Assembly: GCA_014584345.1 (NCBI GenBank)
Contig: JACTNB010000017.1
Location: 124,001 to 188,000, forward strand
Length of the DNA stretch: 64,000 nt
Source of the DNA: Planctomycetota bacterium
GTDB lineage: Bacteria > Planctomycetota > Planctomycetia > Planctomycetales > Planctomycetaceae
Direction of reading: 5' to 3'
The notes beneath the pieces were generated by a model that saw only the letters and a list, made by a program, of their open reading frames with translations, made no database searches and was not told where the DNA came from. Shown here piece by piece: positions 39,409 through 47,866 of this stretch. How positions within the stretch are numbered: position 1 is the first letter of the stretch; every line of letters begins with the position of its first letter. The translations under genes were made by a program, and so were the position numbers.

Positions 39409-40254
39409 ATGACGATTTCCGGGAGTATCCAGTTCGTGATTTCAGCAACGCGAGCGGCGGGTGGTCGCCCTGCTCTATCAACGCTGTTGGCCTGCCTGTG
39501 CGGTAGCGTGCTGCTGTCGGGTTGTCGCGGGATGCCGGTCGCAAGTAAACCGGCAACTGAACCACGGAACTCCGGGCACCCCAGTTACTCGGCCCTGGTG
39601 CTCAATTACGAAACGACCGACTTTTGTTCGATGATAAGGCAGTTACGTCCGCAAGCGGTAGCGGCCAGTCTGTCCAGCAGCCTGCATCTGACCTCCGCGG
39701 AACAGGAAACGAAGGAGGCCATTCACGACAAAACCGGAAACTGGACCCAGGCCCGCATTCAGATCATCTATCCCCATCCCGATGGGAGTGAGGACAAAGG
39801 GTTGGCCCGTTTGATCGTGACGCGAAACTCGCCGCTCGAACAGGCCTCTCCCGAAAAATCCTTGAATTTGAAGAACACTTTGTCCCGAACCCTGCTTCGA
39901 GCCAGCGGCACGTCACCCGAACTCGCGGAACAGGCCCGAGATCCGCAGCCCCAGAATGTCAGTCTGGACGAGGAAATCTGGCAGTTGGACCTGGCCAAGG
40001 AAGAGCTGGACATGTTGCTGTCCGAGTTGTCGCACCGCGGCTTTTTCGAACAGCAGGAACGCCCCCGGGGTGAAGCCATCGTAACGGTGAAGGTCGATGA
40101 GGGAGCCCTTTCAAAACGCTGGACCAGCGAACCCCGTCTGGAGGGCCTGATGCTCCAGGTTTACAATGAAGGGGAATTGACTGCCTTTCACACACGTACC
40201 TCGCGAATTCGTCCCCAAAACGAGCCTCACCGGTTAGGACGACTCGGGAGTTGA
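39409..40254 (+). CDS. Lipoprotein of unknown function
   Basis: A 281-residue protein. It has a long basic N-terminus, a hydrophobic segment and the lipobox LLSGC with the acylation Cys at residue 39. The mature part begins RGMPVASKPA and contains LVLNYETTDFCSMIRQLRPQ and RRPLEQASPEKS-like polar stretches; it lacks a recognisable fold. The C-terminus is charged (RTSRIRPQNEPHRLGRLGS). No ribosome-binding site is obvious at ATG 39409. It is followed after 27 bases by a small membrane protein with a zinc ribbon, so the pair is probably co-transcribed. Confidence 0.7.
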   Translation: MTISGSIQFVISATRAAGGRPALSTLLACLCGSVLLSGCRGMPVASKPATEPRNSGHPSYSALVLNYETTDFCSMIRQLRPQAVAASLSSSLHLTSAEQETKEAIHDKTGNWTQARIQIIYPHPDGSEDKGLARLIVTRNSPLEQASPEKSLNLKNTLSRTLLRASGTSPELAEQARDPQPQNVSLDEEIWQLDLAKEELDMLLSELSHRGFFEQQERPRGEAIVTVKVDEGALSKRWTSEPRLEGLMLQVYNEGELTAFHTRTSRIRPQNEPHRLGRLGS

Positions 40255-40281
40255 ACACGTCCGCCGGGCAGGAATTCACCG

Positions 40282-40719
40282 ATGACTCAACGAGCACGCC
40301 GCACACCTTTTCCCGTCATCAAGTTTTTTGCCGACGCGTCGATCGTCATTGCAGCACTGCTCTTCGTCGGTTGCTTCCTGGGAATGGTCTTGTTTGCGGT
40401 GCAGGGACAGCGCCTCTGGTCCATCGGAATCGGCATCGCGGCAGCTCCCCTGGCGCTGACCTGGGCCTTCCACGGGGAACTTCTGGCGTTACTCCTCTCG
40501 CTGGAAGCGCACACGCGTCTGTCGGCCGAACAGGCTGAAAAAACGAACAAACTCCTTGACACGCTCCGGATGACTCAACCTGCCTCGCTGGAGGCAACAG
40601 GCGAAAACCTACTCATCACCTGCCCCGCCTGTACCGCGAAATTCACCGCGTCCCGGGATTTTGCAGGGAAGATGGTCCGCTGTGGAAAATGCGGGACCAA
40701 ATTCATCGCGGAAGGCTAA
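40282..40719 (+). CDS. Small membrane protein with C-terminal zinc ribbon
   Basis: A 145-residue protein with two membrane helices (about 18-40, VIKFFADASIVIAALLFVG onward, and about 47-73, GIGIAAAPLALTWAFHG). A coiled polar linker follows (residues about 75-108). The C-terminal zinc ribbon has Cys at 114, 117, 134 and 137 (CPACTAKF and CGKCGTKF), of the MJ0042/YhfH-like type. It may be a regulatory or redox-sensing membrane protein; no partner is known. It starts 27 bases after the lipoprotein stop. Confidence 0.72.
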   Translation: MTQRARRTPFPVIKFFADASIVIAALLFVGCFLGMVLFAVQGQRLWSIGIGIAAAPLALTWAFHGELLALLLSLEAHTRLSAEQAEKTNKLLDTLRMTQPASLEATGENLLITCPACTAKFTASRDFAGKMVRCGKCGTKFIAEG

Positions 40720-40953
40720 GCCCGGCGTGTATGGTGGAAGCCAGGGAGGTTTCTTCCCCTCTTCCCCGCTCCACGGTATCCACTGCGATCTGTGTTGCCC
40801 CCTGTTGCTAGCCACGCGAACGGGATATTCATGAGTCACAGCGGGGGCTTCCGCGTTTGCGGAGCACCCCGCATCAACCTCACAAAACCCCCTTGCCTGC
40901 TAGCGGCATGCGATCACGAGAGCACAGGGGGCCCGCGGCAGGGACAACCCGCT

Positions 40954-41310
40954 TCAATTCTTCGCTTTTTTCTCCTCCCGCTTCTTGCGGGTATCCTCCA
41001 GCAGTTTCAACAATTCGGCCTGCTGGGAAGCGGACAGCATATTTTGAATCTCCAGCGTTTCCTGTGCCCGCAAGTCTTCGACTTCGCGCAGGAGGGTATC
41101 GATTTTATCGCGATATTCTGCCTGAATGGCATAGATTTTCTTCCGCTGTTCCTCGGAGAGCCCCAGTTTTCCGTAGTTATTCGGCAAGCGGTTACTGGAT
41201 TTTGTTTCCGGCGTTTCCAGCTTGCCCTTGGAAGGCGTTTCCTGCGAAGTCCCCGAAACGGACAACAAAGCGGCAATCAACAAAGCCAGCAGCAGATCGC
41301 GTCGTTTCAT
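40954..41310 (-). CDS. Small secreted coiled-coil protein, Spy/CpxP-like
   Basis: A 118-residue protein with a signal peptide (MKRRDLLLALLIAALLSVSG) and a charged helical remainder: YGKLGLSEEQRKKIYAIQAE, RDKIDTLLREVEDLRAQ and NMLSASQQAELLKLLEDTRK. The spacing resembles the LTxxQ helices of Spy/CpxP-type periplasmic chaperones, by eye only. A GAGGAT lies about 8 bases upstream of ATG 41310. It faces the zinc-ribbon gene and shares no operon with the next small gene upstream. Confidence 0.7.
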   Translation of the reverse strand: MKRRDLLLALLIAALLSVSGTSQETPSKGKLETPETKSSNRLPNNYGKLGLSEEQRKKIYAIQAEYRDKIDTLLREVEDLRAQETLEIQNMLSASQQAELLKLLEDTRKKREEKKAKN

Positions 41311-41545
41311 CTTGATGCATCCTCGTTGGAAAGCGGGCCGAGTGGTCGCTGGACACTTCCACGTGGCGAAGTGTCCAGATCTGTATTGTGTTCAACAAAC
41401 GAGGGGCTTGCAACTTTCCCAATGCACTTTTGAACAAGATTTTTGCGACAAATTTTTACGCAACGAAACAAAAAAAACCACGCCCAAGGTAAACATGGGC
41501 ATGGCTGATCGGATTTCCGCAGGCTTGAAAAAAGCAGCCCCCGGT

Positions 41546-41758
41546 TTAACGCAGCGCCATCTCGGCGGGGGAATTTCCTTCAATCAGCGAGGCCAACTGA
41601 TGAATTTCCCGCAATTGTTCGCGGCGCAATTCGAGAAGTTCCGGAGTCGGATCTTCCCGTCGTAATTTCACGGAACTGCTGATATACCTCAAACCTTCCA
41701 GCAACAGATCCTGCTGACGGCTGGTTAATTCCACATTGACACGGTTATCTGCGGACAC
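41546..41758 (-). CDS. Small acidic cytoplasmic protein
   Basis: A 70-residue protein of unknown family, starting MSADNRVNVELTSRQQDLLL. It is helical and charged (GLRYISSSVKLRREDPTPEL, then LELRREQLREIHQL) with no signal peptide. The start is GTG 41758, decided by AAGGAG 7 bases upstream. The gene is small and alone. It lies upstream of the Spy-like gene on the same strand with about 235 bases between, so co-transcription is uncertain. Confidence 0.65.
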   Translation of the reverse strand: MSADNRVNVELTSRQQDLLLEGLRYISSSVKLRREDPTPELLELRREQLREIHQLASLIEGNSPAEMALR

Positions 41759-42314
41759 AGTAACACTCCTTGGTAATTATGGGACGGCCGCCGAACATCC
41801 GTTCTCAGTAACCGACGATGACATCCCTCCCTCTTCGCGAAACCGGGGGTTCCGGTCCGATGCGAACATGTTGGGCTTAATCTGAAATGTTAGCAACTAC
41901 CGGGCCATTCGCAAGGAAACTCGGTTTCTTATCACAAATTGCCGCTCAAATCCTGGGTCCGATGCCCCGAACTTCTCTATTCAGTGGCATCTTACGGGAA
42001 CAGTGCTCACGAACCAGAACTTACTCTTAACATCGTATGCGGATGAGCCCGAACTTTTCCAGGACTGGGCTGGCATGCATTGATGGCAAATTCGGTCTTT
42101 TGAAAAAAATTGCAAATCCGCTGTAATCGTTACCCGCGCTCCAGGGCGAAGGTTTCGCCGAGTCTGGCAATAAACGACGCCGGCCATCCGCTGCTGCAAA
42201 ATGAAGCTGATCGTGCCCGAAATGCGCGCCAGCCCAGGGGCCGTAAATTCATTGCCAAGGAGGGGACTGGCCGCTGTGTGCTGTGGTACGTTTGCTGTGT
42301 GGATACCACATAAA
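41759..42314. other. Intergenic region beside repeat D
   Basis: About 556 bases with no supported gene on either strand. Short frames overlap and lack protein-like composition. It presumably carries the promoter of the small gene ending at 41758, since element D begins at 42315. Confidence 0.35.
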
Positions 42315-42558
42315 CCCACATTTCTCACACACGTACCAATGCGGTAAATTTTGCCTTGAAAATGCCCCGTGAACTAGCCGCGTTCTTCAGGAAGCGGGCC
42401 AGTCGGGCGGTTCCTCAATGTGCACTCTTCAGACACAACATCAATTATGGCAATTCATTGCGACAAACTGGGCCCCATTCTGGCCCGCTTCCTGACGGGC
42501 GCGGCTAGTTCGTCGAAGTCAGCAAGCCTGATTTATTGACCCGGGTGAGATATCCGGG
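42315..42558 (+). mobile_element. MITE-like inverted-repeat element, copy D (best example)
   Basis: Left terminal repeat CCCACATTTCTCACAC from 42315, right GTGAGATATCCGGG to 42558. Core arms at 42372-42401 and 42481-42510. Direct repeats ATAAA lie at 42310-42314 and 42559-42563. The right flank is CGTCGAAGTCAGCAAGCCTG. The flanking ATAAA followed by AGGGACACAGAGCGTACCCT suggests insertion into a copy of the short palindromic repeat. It sits just downstream of floA. Confidence 0.88.
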
Positions 42559-42564
42559 ATAAAA

Positions 42565-42582
42565 GGGACACAGAGCGTACCC
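42565..42582. repeat. Short palindromic repeat, copy 3, beside element D
   Basis: GGGACACAGAGCGTACCC lies 7 bases right of element D and resembles the right half of GGTACGCAGAGCGTACC. The text before element D (CACATAAA) matches the CATAAA that precedes copies 1 and 4, as if the element had inserted in that motif. Confidence 0.6.
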
Positions 42583-42613
42583 TCCATAAAATTCAGAGCC
42601 AGTCAGCGTGGAT

Positions 42614-43561
42614 TCAGTTTGTTTCGGGGTTGTGAACGCGCAGATTTCCGCTGCGGAAAGCCTCGGCCATCGCCAGCGGAATCTGGGCTTCCGCTTCGAT
42701 TACCTTGGCCCGGTTCTCCTGGGTCAAGGCGGTCATTTCCGCTTCGGTGGCCACGGCCTTGGCCCGGCGTTCCTCGGCTCGAGCACGGGCTACGCGCATG
42801 TCGGCCTCCGCCTGATCCGTCTGCAGCCGCGCGCCGACATTGTCTCCCACATCAATATCCGCAATATCGATGGATACAATTTCATACGCCGTTTGGGAAT
42901 CGAGGCTTTTGCTCAATACGGCCTTGGCAATCAACATTGGGTTGGCCAGAACTTCCTTGTGACTTTCGCAGGAACCAATCGCCGAAACAATACCTTCCCC
43001 CACGCGTGCGATCACGGTTTCCTCGGTGGCCCCGCCGACCAACTGGGCCAGATTCGTGCGGACCGTTACCCGCGCGCGGGCTTTGAGTTGAATCCCATCC
43101 TTGGCGACGCCATCGAGCGTGTTCCGGGCATGTTTCTTCAGGTCCGGGCAGTCGATCACCTTCGGGTCCACGCTGGTGCGCACGGCATCCATCACATCGC
43201 GACCAGCCAGATCAATCGCAGATGCGGTATCCCAATCCAGATCGATTTTTGCACGCTGGGCGGCGATCAAGGCCTGCACCACGCGACGGACATTCCCCCC
43301 TGCCAGATAATGCGCCTCGTAGGCTCCCGTAGGGATCTTGGGCAAGCCGGCCTGCACGGACATGATGCGGGTATCCACGATTACATGCGGATTAACTTTT
43401 CGCAGGGACATCAGCACCAGACGAATTGGATCGACATGCGCACCGGTCACGAAACCACGCAACCACAAGTGGAAATACTTGCTGAACAGCACAAAGAAGA
43501 CGATGACCAGAACGACGCCGAAAAAGATCGACGCTAAAATCAGAAACTGCACGGCTGTCAT
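42614..43561 (-). CDS. floA: Flotillin-like protein FloA
   Basis: A 315-residue FloA/SPFH protein. Residues 5-27 are the membrane segment (FLILASIFFGVVLVIVFFVL). The SPFH domain runs about 40-180 with GAHVDPIRLVLMSLRKVNPH, DIDLDWDTASAIDLAG-like text and RARVTVRTNLAQLVGG. The C-terminal coiled region (VARARAEERRAKAVATEAE) drives oligomers. FloA marks functional membrane microdomains in the cytoplasmic membrane and organises signalling and secretion complexes. ATG 43561 has GAAGGACG upstream. It is the last gene of a minus-strand run with the sigma/anti-sigma genes, 111 bases behind the proline-rich protein. Confidence 0.96.
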   Translation of the reverse strand: MTAVQFLILASIFFGVVLVIVFFVLFSKYFHLWLRGFVTGAHVDPIRLVLMSLRKVNPHVIVDTRIMSVQAGLPKIPTGAYEAHYLAGGNVRRVVQALIAAQRAKIDLDWDTASAIDLAGRDVMDAVRTSVDPKVIDCPDLKKHARNTLDGVAKDGIQLKARARVTVRTNLAQLVGGATEETVIARVGEGIVSAIGSCESHKEVLANPMLIAKAVLSKSLDSQTAYEIVSIDIADIDVGDNVGARLQTDQAEADMRVARARAEERRAKAVATEAEMTALTQENRAKVIEAEAQIPLAMAEAFRSGNLRVHNPETN

Positions 43562-43672
43562 GGGGCTCGTCCTTCGAGGGTTACTGAGAGTCGATTCTCG
43601 GTCCGTGTTTTTATATTAACGTCGCTAGAGAAGACAACGCAAGCAGTCGAGCCCCGATCAAGCGAAATCCGT

Positions 43673-45031
43673 TCACAGGGCGGGAGGGGGCCCGGGCGGG
43701 GGCGGCCCCGGAGGCGGAGGCTCGCGGTCGGTTCGCTCGGGCAGTTCCCCCGGTCCATCGGGACGCCGACGCTCGGGAAAGTCGGGACCGGGACGCCCCT
43801 CGCGACCTGGGCCGAAGCGGCCATCCCGCGGCGGTCGTGCTTCGGGATTGCCCGGCCCTCCGTCGGGACGAGTCCCCATCGGAGGACGATCCCCATAACC
43901 TCGGGGAATCAGTTTACTCAACACGTGCTCGCGGAACTCCGCGTGATCAAACAGGCTGTTCCCTTTGTGCATGTCCCACAGGTACAACCATTTCAAGGCT
44001 TCGGTCTGGTAGTCGGCGGGACTATCCAGCAAGGCGGCTTGCTTCGAGGAATCGAGCTTCGCGAAATAGCCCAGCAGGTCGTTCTCCCTGACCGGAAACG
44101 CCCGTTCCAGTTCCCGCATTTCATAAATGAGCAAACTGCGAACCAGCAGTCGCCGAATGGCAATGCGTTTACGAATATCGACCGCGCTGAAACGATCCGA
44201 GCCACGCCCTTCTGAATCCATTGGCCCGCCAACGAGTTGAATCCCACTCTGAGACATCAATTGAAAGGCCGCTTCGCTCGGCCAGCTTTCGCGTGGTTCA
44301 TTCAGGGTCTCCATCGACAGACGCAACACGCGGACAATTCGATCCAGCCCCTGCAGCCCTTGTGCCTCCTGCTGCGCGGCGGCATTCAATTGGGGCAAGA
44401 GCACCTGATCGATCAGGGTATCGATTTGGGCCTTGGAAAGGACGTAGGGACTGGCAAAGTCATAATCCTTTTGCTGGCGCAACAGCGAACGGAGATACCA
44501 CGACGAGGGATCCGACTGACTAAACGTTGCGGCGATCAATTCCGGCAGACGATGCTCGACCTGCCGAGATTTGGCCTGCAGGATTTCCTCGACCTTGGCC
44601 AGCTTAAGGCTTGCGTCTGGGCTGTCTCGCAGTTCCTGACGTTCGAAGGTGGAGAGGGTATCGAGCCACTTGATGTAACTCTCGACCAAGGGTTGCATTC
44701 GCTGAGTCTCTACATAATTGTGGAGTGACTCGTACTGCGCCTGTTCCGCGGGGGACAAGGCTTTGTATGTTGCCAGATTCCGTTCCAGCCGGGCGCGTTG
44801 ATCCTGAGGCAATTGCGAAATTTCCTGCTTGATCCGGTTAAAGTCGCGATAACTTAATCCCGAGCCCAGATTGGCACCAACCAGGACACACATCACCAGG
44901 AACAGGCAACAGCAGCCGAACAGCCGCGCGATGCCCCGATAACGTGCCCGGGAAGTCGGCATCCGCAAGGTGTGTGCCTCGCGGGATCTCCCAGCCCGGT
45001 CCGGGACAAAAAAGTGTTCCCTGGAATTCAT
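43673..45031 (-). CDS. Membrane protein with proline-rich tail, cotranscribed with anti-sigma gene
   Basis: A 452-residue protein. One membrane helix at about 35-54 (ARLFGCCCLFLVMCVLVGAN). Residues 60-380 form a helical region (RARLERNLATYKALSPAEQA, then YIKWLDTLSTFERQELRDS). The tail from about 390 is rich in Pro, Gly and Arg (PRDGRFGPGREGRPGP and PPPPGPPPPGPPPAL). Its helical part recalls DUF3106-like sequences; no enzyme motif is seen. Its ATG 45031 overlaps the stop of the anti-sigma gene (ATGA), so the two are coupled. AAAGGGA lies upstream. It is probably a membrane partner of this sigma module. Confidence 0.8.
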   Translation of the reverse strand: MNSREHFFVPDRAGRSREAHTLRMPTSRARYRGIARLFGCCCLFLVMCVLVGANLGSGLSYRDFNRIKQEISQLPQDQRARLERNLATYKALSPAEQAQYESLHNYVETQRMQPLVESYIKWLDTLSTFERQELRDSPDASLKLAKVEEILQAKSRQVEHRLPELIAATFSQSDPSSWYLRSLLRQQKDYDFASPYVLSKAQIDTLIDQVLLPQLNAAAQQEAQGLQGLDRIVRVLRLSMETLNEPRESWPSEAAFQLMSQSGIQLVGGPMDSEGRGSDRFSAVDIRKRIAIRRLLVRSLLIYEMRELERAFPVRENDLLGYFAKLDSSKQAALLDSPADYQTEALKWLYLWDMHKGNSLFDHAEFREHVLSKLIPRGYGDRPPMGTRPDGGPGNPEARPPRDGRFGPGREGRPGPDFPERRRPDGPGELPERTDREPPPPGPPPPGPPPAL

Positions 45032-45549
45032 CGTGCATCCCTTTCTCTCGGATTGGCTGGACGACGAGACCACTCCACGCTGCGTTGCAACCGGTCCAGA
45101 AACTCCGTGGAACCGATTTCCTGATATTGATCCAAATGCTTCAGCAGGGCGTAATTCCGAATCATGACATCCTCCGCGGACGGAGGCAGACTGCGAGCCG
45201 CCACGAAACCGAGGACACCACATGCCAGCACTAGAACAGTCCCCAATAACAGCGTCCCGATCCGCTTGGATTGCTGGAACCAAGGCTGATCCTGCAGTGA
45301 AAATTCCCGATTTTCCAGCTGCAGCGTTTCCATGGTCTTCTGGGAAAAACTCTCGGATGCCTTGACTCTGGGCATTTCATCGAGCAATTCCCAGGTAGCT
45401 GCCAGCGACTCCATGTCATGCCGGGCCACTTCATTTTGAGCAAGCAGATTCTCGATTTGCCGGCTCTGCTGCTCGTCCAGTTCGCCGTCCAGATAGGCCA
45501 CGAAACTGGATCGCTGCTCGGATGTCAGACGTATGAGTTTATCAACCAT
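45028..45549 (-). CDS. Probable membrane anti-sigma factor
   Basis: A 173-residue protein with an N-terminal domain (EQRSSFVAYLDGELDEQQSR) that fits the anti-sigma zf-HC2 position but lacks its Cys/His zinc ligands. One membrane helix at about 98-118 (TLLLGTVLVLACGVLGFVAA) is followed by a short periplasmic tail. The ECF sigma gene lies 172 bases upstream on the same strand and the coupled membrane protein overlaps downstream by 4 bases. This is the standard layout for a membrane anti-sigma that binds the sigma factor in the cytoplasm. The signal that releases it is unknown. Confidence 0.8.
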   Translation of the reverse strand: MVDKLIRLTSEQRSSFVAYLDGELDEQQSRQIENLLAQNEVARHDMESLAATWELLDEMPRVKASESFSQKTMETLQLENREFSLQDQPWFQQSKRIGTLLLGTVLVLACGVLGFVAARSLPPSAEDVMIRNYALLKHLDQYQEIGSTEFLDRLQRSVEWSRRPANPRERDAR

Positions 45550-45721
45550 GATTATGCCGCTTTATTTACGCATTCGCCGGCGTCTTGCATCGAGGCCACA
45601 CCGTTTTCTCGTTGCCGACTGCCGACCCCTACTGAAAAACACATTCAGATTTCCCCCGACACCCGGCCAGGGACTCCCGTTTCGCCCATCACCACTCGAT
45701 TGCGCGATGGCGGAACGTGCA

Positions 45722-46342
45722 TCACATTTGCACATAATTTTCGAGGTATTCCCGTAAATTCTCCCGAGCCCGCGCTAACAGCGATTTCACCGCGGTGGGG
45801 GTCGTTTCCAGGGTTTCCGCGATGTCGGCGTAACTCATATCCTCGAATTTATTGAGCAACACCGCCATCCGCTGCTTATCGTTCAATGTTTCCATGGCTT
45901 GCCGGATCATTTTCTGGAGTTCGTCCTTGTCCAGCATTCGGGCCGGCATCAGAGCCGATTTTTCGGCTAGATTTTTTTCCGGAGGGCGGGTGCTCAGTGG
46001 CCCCGTATCGCCCGTTCCAAACTGAATTTCCTTCCTGTATTTCTTTTTGCGTCGCGTATTACTGACCAGGTTGTTGGCAATGTGGAATAACCAGGTGGAA
46101 AACTTGGCTTGAGGTTCGTAGCCACTGCGTGCCCGGTAAATCCGCAAGAATGTTTCCTGGGCCAGGTCTTCCGCCATCGACGGGTCGTCCAGGATATTCG
46201 AAAAAATACTGATCACCCGGTCCTGATACGTTTCCACCAGTTCGGCGAACGCTTCATCGTCTCCCTGTTTGACGAGCAGCATCAACTGCACATCGGGATC
46301 ACTCAAATACGAGTTCCCAGGTATCTGCGTAGAGGCACTCAC
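45722..46342 (-). CDS. ECF sigma-70 family factor
   Basis: A 206-residue sigma factor. Region 2 spans AFAELVETYQDRVISIFSNI to AEDLAQETFLRIYRARSGYE and STWLFHIANNLVSNTRR; region 4 has DKQRMAVLLNKFEDMSYADI and TTPTAVKSLLARARENL. It has no region 1.1 or 3 bulk, as in ECF factors. It directs RNA polymerase to promoters of its regulon. The start is a GTG at 46342 (MSAST), with weak AGAG upstream. The predicted anti-sigma follows on the same strand, then the proline-rich protein and floA, so the regulon may include membrane organisation. Confidence 0.93.
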   Translation of the reverse strand: MSASTQIPGNSYLSDPDVQLMLLVKQGDDEAFAELVETYQDRVISIFSNILDDPSMAEDLAQETFLRIYRARSGYEPQAKFSTWLFHIANNLVSNTRRKKKYRKEIQFGTGDTGPLSTRPPEKNLAEKSALMPARMLDKDELQKMIRQAMETLNDKQRMAVLLNKFEDMSYADIAETLETTPTAVKSLLARARENLREYLENYVQM

Positions 46343-46699
46343 AACGATGCAACTCTTTCTGAAGGCGGCTCGATTCAGGTTTCAGCTTCCGGAGACGGGC
46401 CTCTCTCAAGCGGATTTCCTCATTCCGACCTGCCCGAGACAAGCCTGAATCCGCCCCTATCCTCGGGAAGATTCCCCATCGGATTGAACCGTTTTTCTTT
46501 AATAAATTAAACCCCACTCCCCGCGCGGAGTTCCGCGGCGAAATGTACTTTTCGCAAGTCAGGTCCTCCGCACTCGTCCCATCTTCGCATGTGACGAGGT
46601 TGGTTGACAAGTCAATCCCTGCCGATTGAGATGTATCCGGAAAAGTTCCAGCCCCCCGGCACCTCCGGTTTGCCAATCCCACGAGACAAAGTCAAGTTC
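46343..46699. promoter_or_regulatory. Divergent promoter region, sigma factor and eboE
   Basis: 357 bases between divergent genes, so it must hold both promoters. If the ECF factor is autoregulated its own promoter lies here, but no motif can be named from one copy. No inverted repeats stand out. Confidence 0.4.
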
Positions 46700-47866
46700 A
46701 TGTCCTTCTCCACGCTACCCCTGAGTTATTGCTGTAATGTTCACCCCTCGGAAACCGTTTCCGAACTCCTGGAGACCCTTGCCACGCAAACCTCCCGTGT
46801 TCGAAAACTGTCCTCACACCCCATCGCGGCGGGATTGTGGCTCGCCGATACCGTGAGCCGGGAACTGATTGCAGATGTCGGCAAACAAGAAGCCCTCCAA
46901 CAGGCCCTGACAGACCACGAGTTAATCTGTTACACCCTCAACGCGTTTCCCTTCGGTAATTTTCACACTGCGCGCGTCAAGGAACAGGTCTATCTGCCCG
47001 ACTGGACAAATCCCGAGCGATTACAATACACCCTGCGCTGTGCCCGGTTGCTCTCCGCGCTACTCCCCGAGGGTACGGAAGGGAGTATTTCCACGGTCCC
47101 GCTCGGCTTCAAGGAATTATCGCACCGTCCGGATTTCAGCCAACAATGCCTGCATCGGTTAATCGAGCTTGCGCGGGAACTCGATCATTTGCACGACGAT
47201 ACCGGCCGCGTGATCCGCCTGGCGATTGAACCAGAACCGCTTTGCGTGCTCGAAACCACGGCGGAAACTCGACAATTTTTTGAGCAATTGCACTCCTTCG
47301 CCGAGGCCCAAGACGCGTTCGACATTACCCAGCGGCATCTGGGGCTTTGTTACGACATCTGTCACCAATCCGTGGAATACGAAGATGTGGCCGAGTCGAT
47401 TCGAGTTCTGCATGCCGACGGGATCCGCATCAATAAGGTCCATATCACCTGCGCCGTGGAATTAAGGCAGCCGGGCGAGCACCCCGACGCACGCGAATTT
47501 CTGGCCCGGTTTGCCGAACCACGCTACCTGCATCAAACATTCATGCAAAATGTCTCGGGTATCCGAAGTAACACCGACCTCTCCGCGGAATTCGCCACGA
47601 ATCCCCCCGAGGACTGGCTCCGGGCGGAAAGCTGGCGGATTCACTTTCATGTCTCTGTGCATGCCGAGACAATTGGCCCGTTGCATACCACGTGTCCCGA
47701 TATTTCCCGCGCGCTGGCGGCCGTGCGGAATCTCGATTACGCGCCGCATCTTGAAGTGGAAACCTACACCTGGCATGTCCTGCCCGGTGAAGGTCCGGTC
47801 GATGTCTGCGAGGAACTGGCAAAGGAGTTGAATTTCACCCAGACGCTGCTTCAGGAGCTGGGTTGA
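46700..47866 (+). CDS. eboE: Metabolite traffic protein EboE (TIM-barrel)
   Basis: A 388-residue protein of the sugar-phosphate-isomerase/xylose-isomerase-like TIM-barrel type called EboE. Landmarks are SYCCNVHPSETVSEL near the start, LNAFPFGNFHTARVKEQVY, LPEGTEGSISTVPLGFKE, RLAIEPEPLCVLETT and VETYTWHVLPGEG near the end. In other bacteria Ebo genes help move an isoprenoid-linked metabolite to the periplasm; EboE's reaction is unproven. Only this Ebo gene is present here. I chose ATG 46700 because the conserved text begins there. Its stop shares a base with the next start (TGATG). Confidence 0.88.
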   Translation: MSFSTLPLSYCCNVHPSETVSELLETLATQTSRVRKLSSHPIAAGLWLADTVSRELIADVGKQEALQQALTDHELICYTLNAFPFGNFHTARVKEQVYLPDWTNPERLQYTLRCARLLSALLPEGTEGSISTVPLGFKELSHRPDFSQQCLHRLIELARELDHLHDDTGRVIRLAIEPEPLCVLETTAETRQFFEQLHSFAEAQDAFDITQRHLGLCYDICHQSVEYEDVAESIRVLHADGIRINKVHITCAVELRQPGEHPDAREFLARFAEPRYLHQTFMQNVSGIRSNTDLSAEFATNPPEDWLRAESWRIHFHVSVHAETIGPLHTTCPDISRALAAVRNLDYAPHLEVETYTWHVLPGEGPVDVCEELAKELNFTQTLLQELG

